DNA of 64,000 nt from Bostrychus sinensis (Eukaryota; Chordata; Actinopteri; Gobiiformes; Eleotridae): positions 30,542,431-30,606,430 of the forward strand of contig CM036247.1 of NCBI GenBank assembly GCA_020698575.1, written 5' to 3'. Shown one piece after another: positions 7,929 through 19,451 of the stretch; position 1 is the stretch's first letter, and each line of letters opens with the position of its first letter. The translations under genes were made by a program, and so were the position numbers. The notes below the pieces were generated by a model. It ran no database searches, had not been told where the DNA came from, and saw nothing but the letters and a program-made list of their open reading frames with translations.

Positions 7929-10518
7929 TTAATTGTTTATACTTCTGTTGTTTGATCGAGTAATAACCTCATACTCAGATGTTTCTGTTTTCTGCAGAGA
8001 CGCATAAACTCTGTCTTCTTGGTTTGGCTGCTTCTTTTTTCTTGAGTTCCTTTAGACAAAAAAGGAGTTGAGTTATACAAAGTCTACACTTCATTATCTG
8101 TGACATGGAGACAGATGTAGAACCTACCTCTGGAACAGGAGGAGGACTATGAAGATGATGTTCAGAATCAGAGACACAATGACAGCAGACAGAAGGATCA
8201 CTGGGACAGATCCTTTCCAACACTCCCCTGACAAACATGCACCACAATACAAAATTAGAAAATACTGAAAAATGTTATTATGTACGGTTGTGTGTTGGAG
8301 CAGCACATACCCTGTCTCTCTGCTGGGTCAGTTCTGATGGAGGGTCTGAAGCTCTCCTGGACCTGTCCCACTCTGTTGCTGCTCACACACTGGACTTCAG
8401 TTCTGTTGTGCTCTTTCACTCTGAGGATGAAGCTGCTGTTGACTGTGAGTCCTGTCACCATGGTAACCACAGAGTACTCAGTGTGGTCCTGCAGCAGGGG
8501 CCATGTGACTGTGGGGACAGGAGAGCCCCGACTGATGCACACACAGGTCAGGACCTCAGAGTCAGACACACATCCAGAGCTGGGCAGGATCTGTGGAAAA
8601 ACTGGAAAAACATGCAATAGCAGATGTTCAAAAGTTTCTTTTAGTCAGACAGGAGTGTTTGTTTACCTGCTTTACTAGACAAGACACGTCACAGCGACAT
8701 CACGTGACGCTCCTGATGAAGGCTACAGGAAGTAGCCGAAACTAGTAAAGCAGGTAAACAAACACTCCTGTCTGACTAAAAGAAACTTTTGAACAGTTGT
8801 TACTTAAGAAGACAGTATGAATTTCCACAAAAGAATGTAATAGCAGATATTTTTCTCATGCTACTGCTGAGTACAACCACAAATGTCCTGTCTCTACTCA
8901 CATGTGACATTGATCCTGACAGTGTCCTGTGTGGTGACATGTTTAAATGTGACTGTACAGGTGAGCTCAGCTCCGTGAAGCTCAGCTGAAGGACTCAGCT
9001 CCAGAGTGGAGCTGTGTCTCTGATTGACAGATGTCAGACTGTGAGTGGTTGCCGTGGTGATGGTGGGAGGGGCCTTCTCTCCTGCGCCTCTCCATGTCCA
9101 TGTGATGTTGGGCTGAGATCCAGAGCAGAGTCCAGGAGCGGTGCAGGTCAGTGAGGCCTGCTGTCCCTCTGTCAGAGCAGGAGTCTCCACTGTGGGCTTC
9201 TGCTGCAGACCTGAGCAGGACACAGACCACAGAGGATACACTACTATAGAATAAATGAATGGATGATCATTAACATGATGAATGAAGTGATACTGGACCT
9301 GCAACAGAGAGTGTTACTTTAGGGGGAAATGGGAATCCAGTCCCGTCAATATTGAGTCTAAACTGATATGATCCAGAATCAGAGGGGTCCAGGTCGTTGA
9401 TGATGATGCTGCAGTTTCTCATGAGTAGTCTTGGCTCCAGCAGTGACACTCGTCCTGAAAAACTGGACTGGGCCTTGTTTGGGTTTTCGGAGTGAAATAT
9501 TATATCAGAGTCAGAACATTCATGATTAGACTCACATTTGAACCACACTAGACTTGAAGTATAAAGGTTCCAAGGAACGTTGTAGGAGCAGTGTATGACT
9601 GCACACAGTCCAGCTTCTGCTGTTATCTCAGATTTACTGAGGCGAACACAAAATCCACCGTAACAGTAATGCTGCCCTAGCTCTGGTTCATCTGTTGAAA
9701 GAAAGAAGACACATTTTAGTTCAGATTCAGATCCAGATTCAGACAACTTTATTAATTCCACCAGGGGCAATTTGTTAGAGGAACATAATAGAACAACAAA
9801 TGGAGAAACAAAGCAAAATTAAAAACACACAATGGGGAAATCCTGAGTAATAACAAGATCAAGATCAATAAATGAATAAATAGAGAAATGTTTAAAAATG
9901 ATTATGACTCTTCTTGTCTTTGACTGTGAGGCAGTTAAACCAACAGATGAAAGAAAAACAAAGGAGGCTCTCAATAAAAGCAGTGACAGTGAACTCAGTG
10001 TCAAAAAGGCTGACAAATAGAGATACAGCTTTCTTTAGAGTTGCATGAAGATAAATAACCAGATACTGTCTCTTTCCTGTGGCTTGTGTAATATTTCTTT
10101 TGCCATCTGTCAGTGCAGTGTCCCTTATTTAGTACAGCTGTGATATACGTATTCCATACCACGATACCTGGAAATAAAGGAAAAATTGTTGCAAAAGTAA
10201 ATGGAGTGTAAGCTCTTTTCTCTGGGACTTTTTGTTTTGTTTCAGTACAACTCCTGGGAACTATCTCCTCGAATATTTGACTGTATGTTGTATTTTATTT
10301 TGACCGTTTGTTTTTACCCACTACGACTAGATTATTTTCTTCTTTAGTTTTACAGCTTGAACTTATATTAGACTGTTAATAAAATATATATTCAGCAAAT
10401 CTTAAAAAAAAAAGGAAATTGAAAGCATTTGGTAAGAATCATGTCAGTGGTACATACCTGCCCCAACTCCAGTACTACACAAAAAGCAGAGAAGAGTGGT
10501 CCAGATGAGAACCGACAT
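7929..10518 (-). CDS. Gene A: CD22/Siglec-like receptor with V, two C2 domains and ITIM
   Basis: Six exons: 10458-10518 (signal peptide MSVLIWTTLLCFLCSTGVGA), 9299-9691 (V-set), 8902-9210 (C2), 8311-8601 (C2), 8128-8227 (transmembrane), 7929-8049 (tail). They total 1275 bases with every phase matching, giving 424 residues. The V domain has the Siglec pattern: Cys-rich N-terminus, RNCSIIIND in the E strand, then DSGSYQFR. That Arg aligns with the sialic-acid-binding Arg of MAG (SGRYYFR). The C2 exon has LTCTAPGLC, matching the extra Cys that bonds domains 1 and 2 in Siglecs. The membrane segment is SVPVILLSAVIVSLILNII. The tail has RVYASL and SEYEVI; the second fits the ITIM pattern (S/I/V/L-x-Y-x-x-I/V/L), so inhibitory SHP-type signalling is inferred. 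Position beside mag supports a CD22-like identity. Exact orthology cannot be settled by eye. Confidence 0.9.
8626..8838. mobile_element. Foldback insertion with 10-bp target duplication
   Basis: A 53-base arm (8626-8678) is repeated in inverted orientation at 8742-8794 around a 63-base spacer. The whole insertion, with a short tail to 8838, is flanked by the direct repeat AATAGCAGAT (8616-8625 and 8839-8848), which looks like a target site duplication. It lies in the intron between the two C2 exons of gene A and is absent from the matching introns of genes B and D. The spacer holds a hammerhead-like core, which suggests a fragment of a Penelope-like retroelement, a group known to carry such ribozymes. 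The family call is inference. Confidence 0.7.
8679..8742 (+). ncRNA. Hammerhead-ribozyme-like core (degenerate)
   Basis: The spacer of the foldback contains CTGATGA (8713-8719), a six-pair helix GGCTAC/GTAGCC (8721-8726 with 8732-8737) and GAAA (8738-8741) then C. These are the two conserved core strings of a hammerhead ribozyme in the right order, with stem II between them. The 53-bp inverted repeat would form stem III. Defects are visible: one extra A between CTGATGA and stem II, A at 8679 where the cleavage triplet needs U, and a poorly registered stem I (CGTCAC/GTGACG). Activity is unlikely. Confidence 0.4.
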
Positions 10519-10748
10519 CCTGATGTGGTCCAAGAGACGCCTCTGTCTTTGACCACAGTCTAAGAGCAGTGACAGAGCTTCCTCTTTAGACTTCATCTAA
10601 GTTTGTTCAGTTAATCCTATTCTTTTGTGAAACAGGAAATGAACTATGACACAATTCAGTGCACTGTACCAAAATGTTTACAAATTTTAGTTGCTTTGTG
10701 TAAAAGAGGAATTGATGAAATATTAGTGACTGGCAGTTTGAGGCTTTC

Positions 10749-12001
10749 TTAAAAGGGCCGTATTATGCTTTTTGAAGCTTTTTGAAATAGTTTTGAACAC
10801 GTTTGCATTAGAATTTCATGTTTTATAACTTAAAAGAATGTATAGGCCTATGGAAAACTTCTTTTACTGTCTGGTCACTTTGACTTTGCAGAGAACACTT
10901 GGATTAGGTGTCTGCCTCCTCCTGCTGGCAACGATGGGGAATGGACAGAGCAAAAAATGGCTATTTAGCACAGCTATTAGCAACATGAAGCTAACAGTTA
11001 TATGTATAATGAGCTGACGGTTTCATATAGACAGCACTTAAAGGAACAATCCCTCGTTTTTCCATACTAAACTATGTTCTGCCCTGATCTTAGACGACCT
11101 CTCTGGTCTTTGTGCATGCCCTGTGTGCCCTTTGCGGGCCTGGGGAGCGACGCTAGTTTGCTAGCATTTAGCTTATCCCTATGGGTCCAAACACGGCTCA
11201 AGTTAGAAGCAACAATGCTTTTCTCTATTTAAACATGGTTACGTGAGTAGTTACATGACCCAAGTACAGTTACACAAAAATTACATTTTTTTCTAAGCGG
11301 ATAAAAATGGGTACTATCATGTAAGGCGTAATAACACCTTAGGAGCACTTCTGCTTTGGTGCAGTGATATCTGTTGACGGAATGTTTTAGGAGTGAAGAT
11401 ATCACTGCGCTGATGCTGAAGTGCTCCTAAAGTGTTATTACGCCTTACATGATAGTACCCATTTTTATATGCTTCGAAAAAAATTTCATTTTTGTGTAAC
11501 TGTACTTGGGTCATGTAACTACTCACGTAACTGTATTTAAATAGGGAAAAGCTTGGTTGCTTCTGACTTGAGCCGCGTTTGGACCCATAGGGATAAGCTA
11601 AATGCTAGCAAACTAGCGTCGCTCCCCAGGCCCGCAAAGGGCACACAGGGCATGCACAAAAACCAGAGAGGTACGCATCAACTCGTCTAAGATCAGGGCA
11701 GAACATAGTTTAGTATGGAAAAACAGTGGACTGTTCCTTTAAAGCACTGAAAATATCAGAACATGTCTGGTGACGATGTCTAGGATTTAGAAACGCACAA
11801 GAGCACTTCCTGGTTTCATGTGTCTATGTAGAGCAGTGAGAACGAGCGTTTTCAGATCTTGAGAAGGGGACGGCCTCAGCATACAGCATACAGGATTACT
11901 CAAACAAAATACTACTACAGGTATGTTTTTGGGGTGCAAACAACATTATATCATTGTTAAAAGCTCAAAAAAAGTTCAGTTAGCATAACAGGGGACTTTA
12001 A
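10749..12001. mobile_element. Inverted-repeat element (MITE-like), interrupted
   Basis: The left end, near 10749, reads AAAAGGGCCGTATTATGCTTT. The right end, near 12001, reads AGCATAACAGGGGACTTTAA. They form imperfect terminal inverted repeats of a family seen again at 21816-22376, 36106-36496, 61003 and (one end) 19107 and 29860. The middle is interrupted by the foldback element at 11039-11741. No transposase is encoded. Confidence 0.65.
11039..11741. mobile_element. Long foldback element with about 330-bp arms
   Basis: Left sequence starting TTAAAGGAACA is repeated in reverse complement up to 11741 (TGTTCCTTTAA) with high identity almost to the centre near 11385. The whole element can therefore fold into one hairpin. 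AGCACT flanks both sides (11033-11038 and 11743-11748), a possible target duplication. It is inserted in the element at 10749-12001. It encodes no protein. Confidence 0.85.
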
Positions 12002-13090
12002 GGATTCTTTTGTGCTTTAAACAAAATTTATCTAAAAAGAACCAGTTTATGTAATGGCTGAGCATGTTGGGATTTGAAGCTTGTTCTAAATCTAACCACT
12101 AAATTACACCATACACAACTGCGGTGCGAAACAACAGCATCATGTCACCTGTGTATGAACTGGTTTTGTTTTGCTCAACAACTCAAGTGCAGTCCAGGAA
12201 CAACTCCATGTTTCTTTCCACAAAAGATTGATTGGAGTATTATTTTTCAAGTGGCAACCATCTACTGAGCTACAGCCAAGAAAACACTGGAAACTGGCAC
12301 CGAGTGTTGAAATAAACTTCACCCACACTATCAACATAAAGGCTCACTAAAATGTAGTGGTAATGTAAATATTGTGCATCAGTGTGTTTATTCTTCGGGG
12401 GGAAATAATTTGCTTTATGAAACCGAAAAGCCATTTTACAGGAACAACATGAAGAAGGTGAAGGCATGAGGCTCACTAGTCACAATTTTGTGTTTAGACG
12501 GTGGATAGTCCACAACACAGAGGGAGAGATCCACACAAGCGTAGTTATTGTTTGTGTTTGATTGTGTGTTTATGTTTGATTAACTGTTTGTAAAGCCTTT
12601 AGAGGCGACTGTTGTTGTGATACTGGGCTATATAAATAAAACTGTACTGAAGTGAAATGAATCCCTTATCATCCCTTCATCTTATTCGGTCCTTCCTCCA
12701 AAAATATCCTCCATAAATATTTTGAATCTCCCCCACTGTTGTGGTGTGGTTCTTGCCAGTGAACTGTTTCATAAATGTGATGAATTGAGTTTTCAAAAAA
12801 GAGAAGTATTGGTGTGTCGCAAAACAGTAAAAAGCATTCTGTTGACATCAACAACTATCTCTTATTTTCAGTTTTGTACAGAGAATACACAATACACTAT
12901 CAGAAAAAAATATGTTTTATTTTTAAGAACTGTGTGTATCTGTATTCAGAACAAATGCACTTATTTAAAATGGTAATAAACATAATGACACTGTGGAATG
13001 TATTACAGAAACAGCCTTCTGAAATGTATTTAACAAACTAGCATGAGCATAAGTTTATTAGTAGTAAAATGTACAAAGAAAAAAAGTCTA
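12002..13090. other. Spacer between genes A and B; retroposon tail and duplicated flank
   Basis: About 12540-12660 is a fish retroposon 3' tail (GTGATACTGGGCTATATAAA), seen again near 29025. From 12752 onward the sequence copies the 3' flank of gene A at 7629-7920. No independent gene is seen. Confidence 0.6.
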
Positions 13091-16000
13091 TTAATTGTTT
13101 ATACTTCTGTTGTTTGATCGAGTAATAACCTCATACTCAGATGTTTCTGTTTTCTGCAGAGACGCATAAACTCTGTCTTCTTGGTTTGGCTGCTTCTTTT
13201 TTCTTGAAATCCTTTAGAGAAAAAAAAGGAGTTGAGTTATACAAAGTCTACACTTCATTATCTGTGACATGGAGACAGATGTAGAACCTACCTCTGGAAA
13301 AGGAGGACTATGAAGATGATGTTCAGAATCAGAGACACAATGACAGCAGACAGAAGGATCACTGGGACAGATGCTTTCCAACACTCCCCTGACAAACATG
13401 CACCACAATACAAAATTAGAAAATACTGAAAAATGTTATTATGTACAGTTGTGTGTTGGAGCAGCACATACCCTGTCTCTCTGCTGGGTCAGTTCTGATG
13501 GAGGGTCTGAAGCTCTCCTGGACCTGTCCCACTCTGTTGCTGCTCACACACTGGACTTCAGTTCTGTTGTGCTCTTTCACTCTGAGGATGAAGCTGCTGT
13601 TGACTGTGAGTCCTGTCACCATGGTAACCACAGAGTACTCAGTGTGGTCCTGCAGCAGGGGCCATGTGACTGTGGGGACAGGAGAGCCCCGACTGATGCA
13701 CACACAGGTCAGGACGTCAGAGTCAGACACACATCCAGAGCTGGGCAGGATCTGAGGAATCACTGGAGAGAGACACAGTATCAGTGCAAAGGGACAGTCT
13801 CTACACTCCATCAGTACAGTTTACTTACACTGGACTGTCACGTGCACAGACGAGGTTAGGGTCTGGAGTCCATGTTGTGCTGTGCACTCATACAGTCCTG
13901 CATCATCCAGAGTCACATAAGAGATGACCAATGAGGCTGATCCAGAGTCAGTTTGTAGATCTGTGATGGCTTTATCATAGACAGGCCGAACTTTACTGAG
14001 CGTGACATTAGACAGAGGGAAACTGTCCACTCTGCAGCTCAGATTCAGAGCACTGCCCTCCTCTACACTTGTGTCTCCAGACAGAACAGGCTCCTTCAGG
14101 TCTGCAAAGAGACACAAGTTATTGTCAGATATAATCTCGGTTTTACACCAGAAGTAAAAAGGAATACTAACATTTTGTATCATTGATTATAGTTGATATT
14201 TTGCAAGAGATATTATTGCTTTACACTTTGAAAACCAGGTGCGTACCTACAGTTAGATCCATAAGTATTTGGACACTGGCAGAAGCGTTGTTATTTTTGC
14301 TTTTTACTAAAATATATTCAAAACACAGTTATATAATTCATAGGAGTTTAAAGTGCTCTGCTGTAATATGAAATGAAATGAAAATGCATGTCTGTGTGCA
14401 GTGGGGAGTGAGTGGAGTGGGGTATCATGTTTAATTAGCACGGCTGCTAGCAACAAAAAGCTAACAGATAAAGGAGCAGCACTGATATTATCACTACATT
14501 TACTTGATCTAACATGCAACTTAACTACACAGAGAAAAGCCCAAACAAGTTGAGGAGGATTTATGTGCATCAAGAAACACACGACATACATGTCATCAGC
14601 TGGCCGCCAGATGATCTACTCCCACATAAAAACATCTGATCACTCCGGACATAGGACTAGCGCGGTCCAAGGATTACCTCCTGGTGTGGAAAGTGAAGGG
14701 TATTGTGTGCAAACAAGGCGCTCCAGAAAAGTTCAGAAGAGGGTCCGGGTGACAGTGCATGTTTGTAAAGGGCATACATGTTCCCGGGCAGCTATGTTCC
14801 CCAGTTTAAAAGGACCAGGGAACATAGGTACATGCACATTCCGAAAAGTACCCAAGTTCCATATTCCATACAAACTGGGGAATGTACCTGAGAATATAGG
14901 TAACTGCACACTGGGTAAAAGATTTGTGATGCTTGATGGATTAAAACTGAGCATACATACAACATTTCTGCAGCTGTACTTGTTCAACATACCATATATA
15001 TATTTTGTCTTCAGCTTATATGCCAGTTGCTGTAGTAAATATAACAGCTAGATGTCAATACACTCACTCACATGTAACATTCAGGACCACCGTCTTCTCT
15101 GCGGTGACATGTTTAAATGTGACTGTACAGGTGAGCTCAGCTCCGTGAAGCTCAGCTGAAGGACTCAGCTCCAGAGTGGAGCTGTGTCTCTGATTGACAG
15201 ATGTCAGATTGTGAGTGGTTGCCGTGGTGATGGTGGGAGGGGCCTTCTCTCCTGCTCCTCTCCATGTCCATGTGATGTTGGGCTGAGATCCAGAGCAGAG
15301 TCCAGGAGCGGTGCAGGTCAGTGAGGCCTGCTGTCCCTCTGTCAGAGCAGGAGTCTCCACTGTGGGCTTCTGCTGCAGACCTGAGCAGGACACACACTAT
15401 CAGGAGTAACACTATCAGGAGTAACACTAAGAAGTGCGGTCGCTATCCATGTATCAGAATTGTTGAATTGATTTTTTTTTTTTTTTTTTTTTTTTGTATG
15501 CTGGAAATTGATTACTAAAGAGCAACTCAACCCTGGCCCAAACCTTACTCTGCCCGCTGCCAGAGATTGAAAACAGCTCAAAAAGTGGGCAGAAACCAGG
15601 CAGACACAGAGGGCAGAACTGAGGGAGGAGCAAGGCCTGGTCCTGTGATTGACAGCTGCCAGAGCAACATCATGGATGCTCTCCACAGCAGGGTTGCCAA
15701 GTCCCCAAAAAAAACAAAAAAAATCCAAACCTATCCCACTAAGGAAAAAAGTGGCCACATTTGTGTAAATCTATACTTGTGTTTGTTGTCTACTATCAGA
15801 CTATGTCTAAAACCTAATAATCACAAGACATGTGGTTTGTAGAGAGTAAATCCTTTTGTGACTCCATTCATTTAGCCTTCTGTCAGACTGTCATCTTTGT
15901 ACCACAAATGCCTGAACATTTTATTTTGGAAGCGACAGATTGTACGTTTTTGCAGACTAACTTTTTTTCTTCAGCGACAGAGTGGAGGGAGGGGCGGAGA

Positions 16001-19000
16001 GGACTGAACAGTAAATGCAGACAACCCACATCTGACAACTACAGGACTGGGACGAGCGCACAGGGGAGAGTGACACCAACGCCGAGGGGAGCGCGGGGCT
16101 GTGGGAGGAGACACGCAACACAGGTGTGGTACCAAGGTCAAGTACTACGTCACACTTGTGTATCTGCAACTACTGAGCCGAAGTACCCACTGTTTGACAG
16201 TTTTCACCACAGAATGTGTATTTTACAAAAGAGTCAAAGACACAACAATATGAAGTGAGATGTATCCCTAAGGCCCCATTTGTACAGCTGATCAGCTAAA
16301 AAAAATGATTTATGGTTGAGTTGCTCTTTAACTATATCCTCACTTTAGTTTACCAAAGTTTTAAATTAGTAGGTTTTAAACAAAGCCAACTTTTTTTTTA
16401 AATAAAAGAACCTTTGGTTTGATATAGTGAAGCTGCTGTTTAAATGATTTATTCTGAGTCTTTAGCGGCAATGATGTTTTTCTTTGTTTGTTTGTTTTTT
16501 TGTTTTGTGTGAGTGTGTGTGGATTGGACAATGTAGTACATATAAATCATATATAAAATACAGTGTACTAATACTGTTGCGTACCTTTAACAGATACAGT
16601 TGCTTTAGGATAATATTTAAATCTGTCATTTTCACCATGAATTTCTAAGTGAAATGTCCCAGAATCAGAGGGGTCCAGGTCGTTGATGATGATGCTGCAG
16701 TTTCTCTGACTCAGGTCTGGCTCCAACAGTGACACTCGTCCTGAAAAACTGGACTGGATCTTTGTTTTGTTTTTGGAGTGAAATATTGCATCAGAGAAAG
16801 AACATTTACGGTGAGCCACACATTTGTACCATACTAAACTTGTTGGAGTAAATGTTTCAGGAGTTTTAAAAGAGCAGTGTATAACAGCACAGAGTCCAGC
16901 CTCTGCTGTTATTTCTCTGTCACTGACTCTAAGACAGAATCCTTTGAAACAGTGAGGTTGTCCCAACACTGGCACATCTGCAGACAGAAGCAAGACACAA
17001 AACTGCTGTTAGTGACAGTGAATACAGATTGAGCCATGTAGACTTTTTAGTTTTAAAATGCTTCACGCATCTCCTGCAAAGTACAATATTCTAAGACTTG
17101 TGCTATGTTTTTCAGACGATGTGAACAGCTATGGTAGCCCTGCAGGGACATGCTGTTGTTTATGAACAAACCCAGTTAAAATTGTTCTAATTTTTGTTGT
17201 ACTTAACAAACATATTTTAAACAATCTGTAAGACACATTCTACTCAGTCAGAGGCAGAAAAATGCATATTTGATCACTGTCAGGCCTTGTTACTGCAATT
17301 CATTGTTATCATGCTTCAAGACACAATTTGATAAAGTACTCTCCAGTCAACTCTCAACTAAACTTAGTGAGTTACTTATTAATATTAGAGACTATCTGAA
17401 CATTGCTTTGGTCATCTGTCAATTTTAGAATCCAGCTTATACAGCCCTAAATAACCAGAGTCCATGTCAAAATACAAATAGTCTACCTTGAACCTCACCG
17501 TTACTTGTGGTCCCAGGAGTCCAGAGAAACTAGAATGGATGCCAGCTTCCATTTTTATCAAGCCTTAAGTCTTTGCCAGCTATGTTCAGGGATGATTGGT
17601 AAAAGGTTTTGTTCTGTGTGACAGTGGAATATGTGTTGTCTCTTAATAACATCATCTGCAGAGCCTTGGCCCAGTCCAGACAGAGAAAATGCAGAAACCA
17701 ATTGATATACTACTGTATATACATATTATTGTGTGTTCACACTTGTTTGGTCTTAAGTCTAGAGCACAAATAGGGGTCAACAAACCCTTAAGGCATGTAA
17801 AAAAAAAAATCACTGTACTAGAACAATAAAAGACTCTGTATCACAAAAATGTTCTCTGTTCTCTGAGTTAAAAATTAGAGTGCATTAGAAATTAGGGGTG
17901 TGTTCACACTTGCTGTGCTTGGTCCGCTTTAACTGAACCCTGGTGCGTTTGCTGGGAAATTACAGTTCATTTGTGGAGGTGTGAACACACAGTCAAACTC
18001 TGGTCCACCTGAAATGAGGAGTCTGAGTATGGGGCACTTTGAGTCCTGGTGAGCTCCTGGTGTGGTCCTGATGAAGTACAAACGCACAGGGACCAAACTA
18101 CCAACTAACATTAGGAAGTTCACTTCATAAAAACAAAAAACATAAACACATTTAACATGGCTATACGGAGAAATGACAACTGGTGGCCTGCGAGATCATT
18201 TCTAATTCATATTAGTAATGGTGCGCTGATATATTGCACTCAAACTTTTTGAACTACATGTCCCATAATGCACTGCAGAAGTTGCTCTCTGTAGGTGTAT
18301 GTAGGGGCTCACTCCTCTGCAGGCTTTAAGTTGCACTAATTTTTATTCACCTAAGGGGCATGGCACTAAATCTGTTGTTGTCCTCACCTGGCTCCTCCAT
18401 GCTCATGCACACGTTAGTCTTTTAATGTGTGTGTGCGTCCGTGTGTATGTGTGTATATTGGTGTATGACAGGATGTGGGGAGGGAAGGGGTTGGTTGGGG
18501 GGGCATTGCTTTTAACCATGTAAAGCACTTTGTGCTGCATTTTTGTATGAAAAGTACTTCATAAATGAAGATTGATTGATTGATTGATTGATTGATTGTA
18601 CAAACTGTCACAGTAAAACAGAGTGGACCTGGTGGAAGCACCTGTCTTATATGAGGAGTTACACAACTGAGGGAACTAATAAAACATATTAATATTAATA
18701 ATAATATTAATAAACCATTGGTTAAAAGTAGTAGTTAGTTAGTCAGCAGTCTGAGTGTCAAGGTCTGTGGCCTGTGTTGTTATTTCTTCAGTTCTAAGTT
18801 CAGATTCAAAACAAACAGTAAACTATAAAGCCCCTATTGTAGCCTAACTCAGAACAAAATTACAGTAAGCTGGCTTTATTATTTATCCAATACTGTTATT
18901 CGGCCCACAACCAAGACTGTTTTTCTAACTTTGCCCCTTGCCCCAATTGAGTATGACACCCCTGAATTAGGTCATCAACACAGGTGCAGGCTTTCAACCC

Positions 19001-19451
19001 CAATTGCAGTCTAAATACTGCTCATTCTCACTGTGGGGACCATGCAGTCCAGTGTGGACCCACTCTGAGACACAGCAGTTACAGTTCAGAGGAATATGAG
19101 CCAGACTTAAAGGTCCTATATCGTGCTTTTTTTAGGCTTTTTGAAATAGTTTTGGACACCTTTGCATTAGTATTTCACATTTTATAGCTGAAAATAATGT
19201 ATATGTATGGAAAACGACTTCTATATTGGATGTTACAATGTGTCCCAAAGTATATTCAAAAACACAACATGGGCTGCCCTCGGTAGAGCCAGAGCCTTAA
19301 CCCTGTCACAGCCCCGGTGTGCAGGGCTGTGATACTGGTGAATACTACGTTCATACTACATTGTGTTGGAACCATGCCATAGGAACATACCTGTGTCAGC
19401 TCTGACGCCACACAAAAACCAGAGGAGGGTGGTCCAGATGAGGACAAGCAT
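13091..19451 (-). CDS. Gene B: CD22/Siglec-like receptor with V, three C2 domains and ITIM
   Basis: Seven exons: 19391-19451 (signal peptide MLVLIWTTLLWFLCGVRA), 16585-16977 (V-set), 15072-15380 (C2), 13829-14101 (extra C2), 13472-13762 (C2), 13292-13388 (transmembrane), 13091-13211 (tail). They total 1545 bases, giving 514 residues with all phases matching. The V domain keeps the Siglec framework (RNCSIIINDLDPSDSG) but reads TFHLE where MAG and gene A have the key Arg, so classical sialic-acid binding is probably lost. The extra C2 exon (VEEGSALNLSCRVD, DDAGLYECTA) has no counterpart in A or D. The membrane exon is three bases shorter than in A, in frame. The tail is nearly identical to A and keeps RVYASL and the ITIM SEYEVI. 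Intron 1 (2.4 kb) and intron 2 (1.2 kb) carry repeats. A recent duplication or conversion with gene A is evident. Confidence 0.9.
14248..14278. mobile_element. Tc1/mariner terminal-repeat fragment
   Basis: TACAGTTAGATCCATAAGTA followed by TTTGGACA resembles the terminal inverted repeats of fish Tc1-like elements. Only this end is seen. It lies in the intron of gene B between the first and second C2 exons. Confidence 0.5.
14775..14930. repeat. Low-complexity GGGAACATAGG-type repeat
   Basis: Repeated variants of TGTTCCC and GGGAACATAGG alternate over about 150 bases in an intron of gene B. A related stretch with the same words lies near 26645-26810 in gene D. This is a common style of fish interspersed repeat. 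An open frame across it on the plus strand is not a gene. Confidence 0.5.
15517..16329. mobile_element. MITE with 16-bp terminal inverted repeats
   Basis: AAAGAGCAACTCAACC (15517-15532) is matched by its perfect reverse complement at 16314-16329. The 813-base interior has no transposase. It lies in intron 2 of gene B, just after a poly(T) run at about 15472-15495. Genes A and D lack it at the matching place. Confidence 0.8.
18500..18600 (+). repeat. LINE 3' tail ending in (ATTG)n
   Basis: GTAAAGCACTTTGTGCTGCA is followed by a piece like TATGAAAAGTACTTCATAAA and then about six copies of ATTG. This is the usual 3' end of fish L2/CR1-like LINEs, which terminate in short tandem units. Only the tail is present, in intron 1 of gene B. 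Confidence 0.7.
19107..19250. mobile_element. One end of a MITE family
   Basis: The stretch from AAAGGTCCTATATCGTGCTT to about 19215 closely follows 10752-10860 (for example TTTTTGAAATAGTTTTG). The partner end is not seen before the signal exon of gene B, so this copy is truncated. Confidence 0.6.

Larger units (their letters stand above)
17041..19390. other. Intron 1 of gene B, mostly unannotated
   Basis: No coding exon seen between the V exon and the signal exon. It contains the LINE tail at 18500-18600 and one end of a MITE family near 19107. The rest shows no recognisable structure. Confidence 0.5.

Noticed and set aside
8237..8678. Plus-strand open frames across the second C2 exon of gene A
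   Set aside because: They are antisense to a clear Ig exon with matching splice sites and phase; similar antisense frames at 13371-13859 and 22848-23217 arise for the same reason.
9711..10016. Further coding sequence upstream of the V exon of gene A
   Set aside because: The frames extend into the intron past a good acceptor at 9691, and the signal exon at 10458-10518 joins in phase.
14563..15051. 162-codon plus-strand frame
   Set aside because: It crosses a GGGAACATAGG-type repeat in an intron of gene B and runs opposite to the gene; no protein likeness.
15342..15758. Minus-strand frame upstream of the first C2 exon of gene B
   Set aside because: It reads through a poly(T)/poly(Lys) run and the end of a MITE; the true exon begins at 15380 with a clear acceptor.
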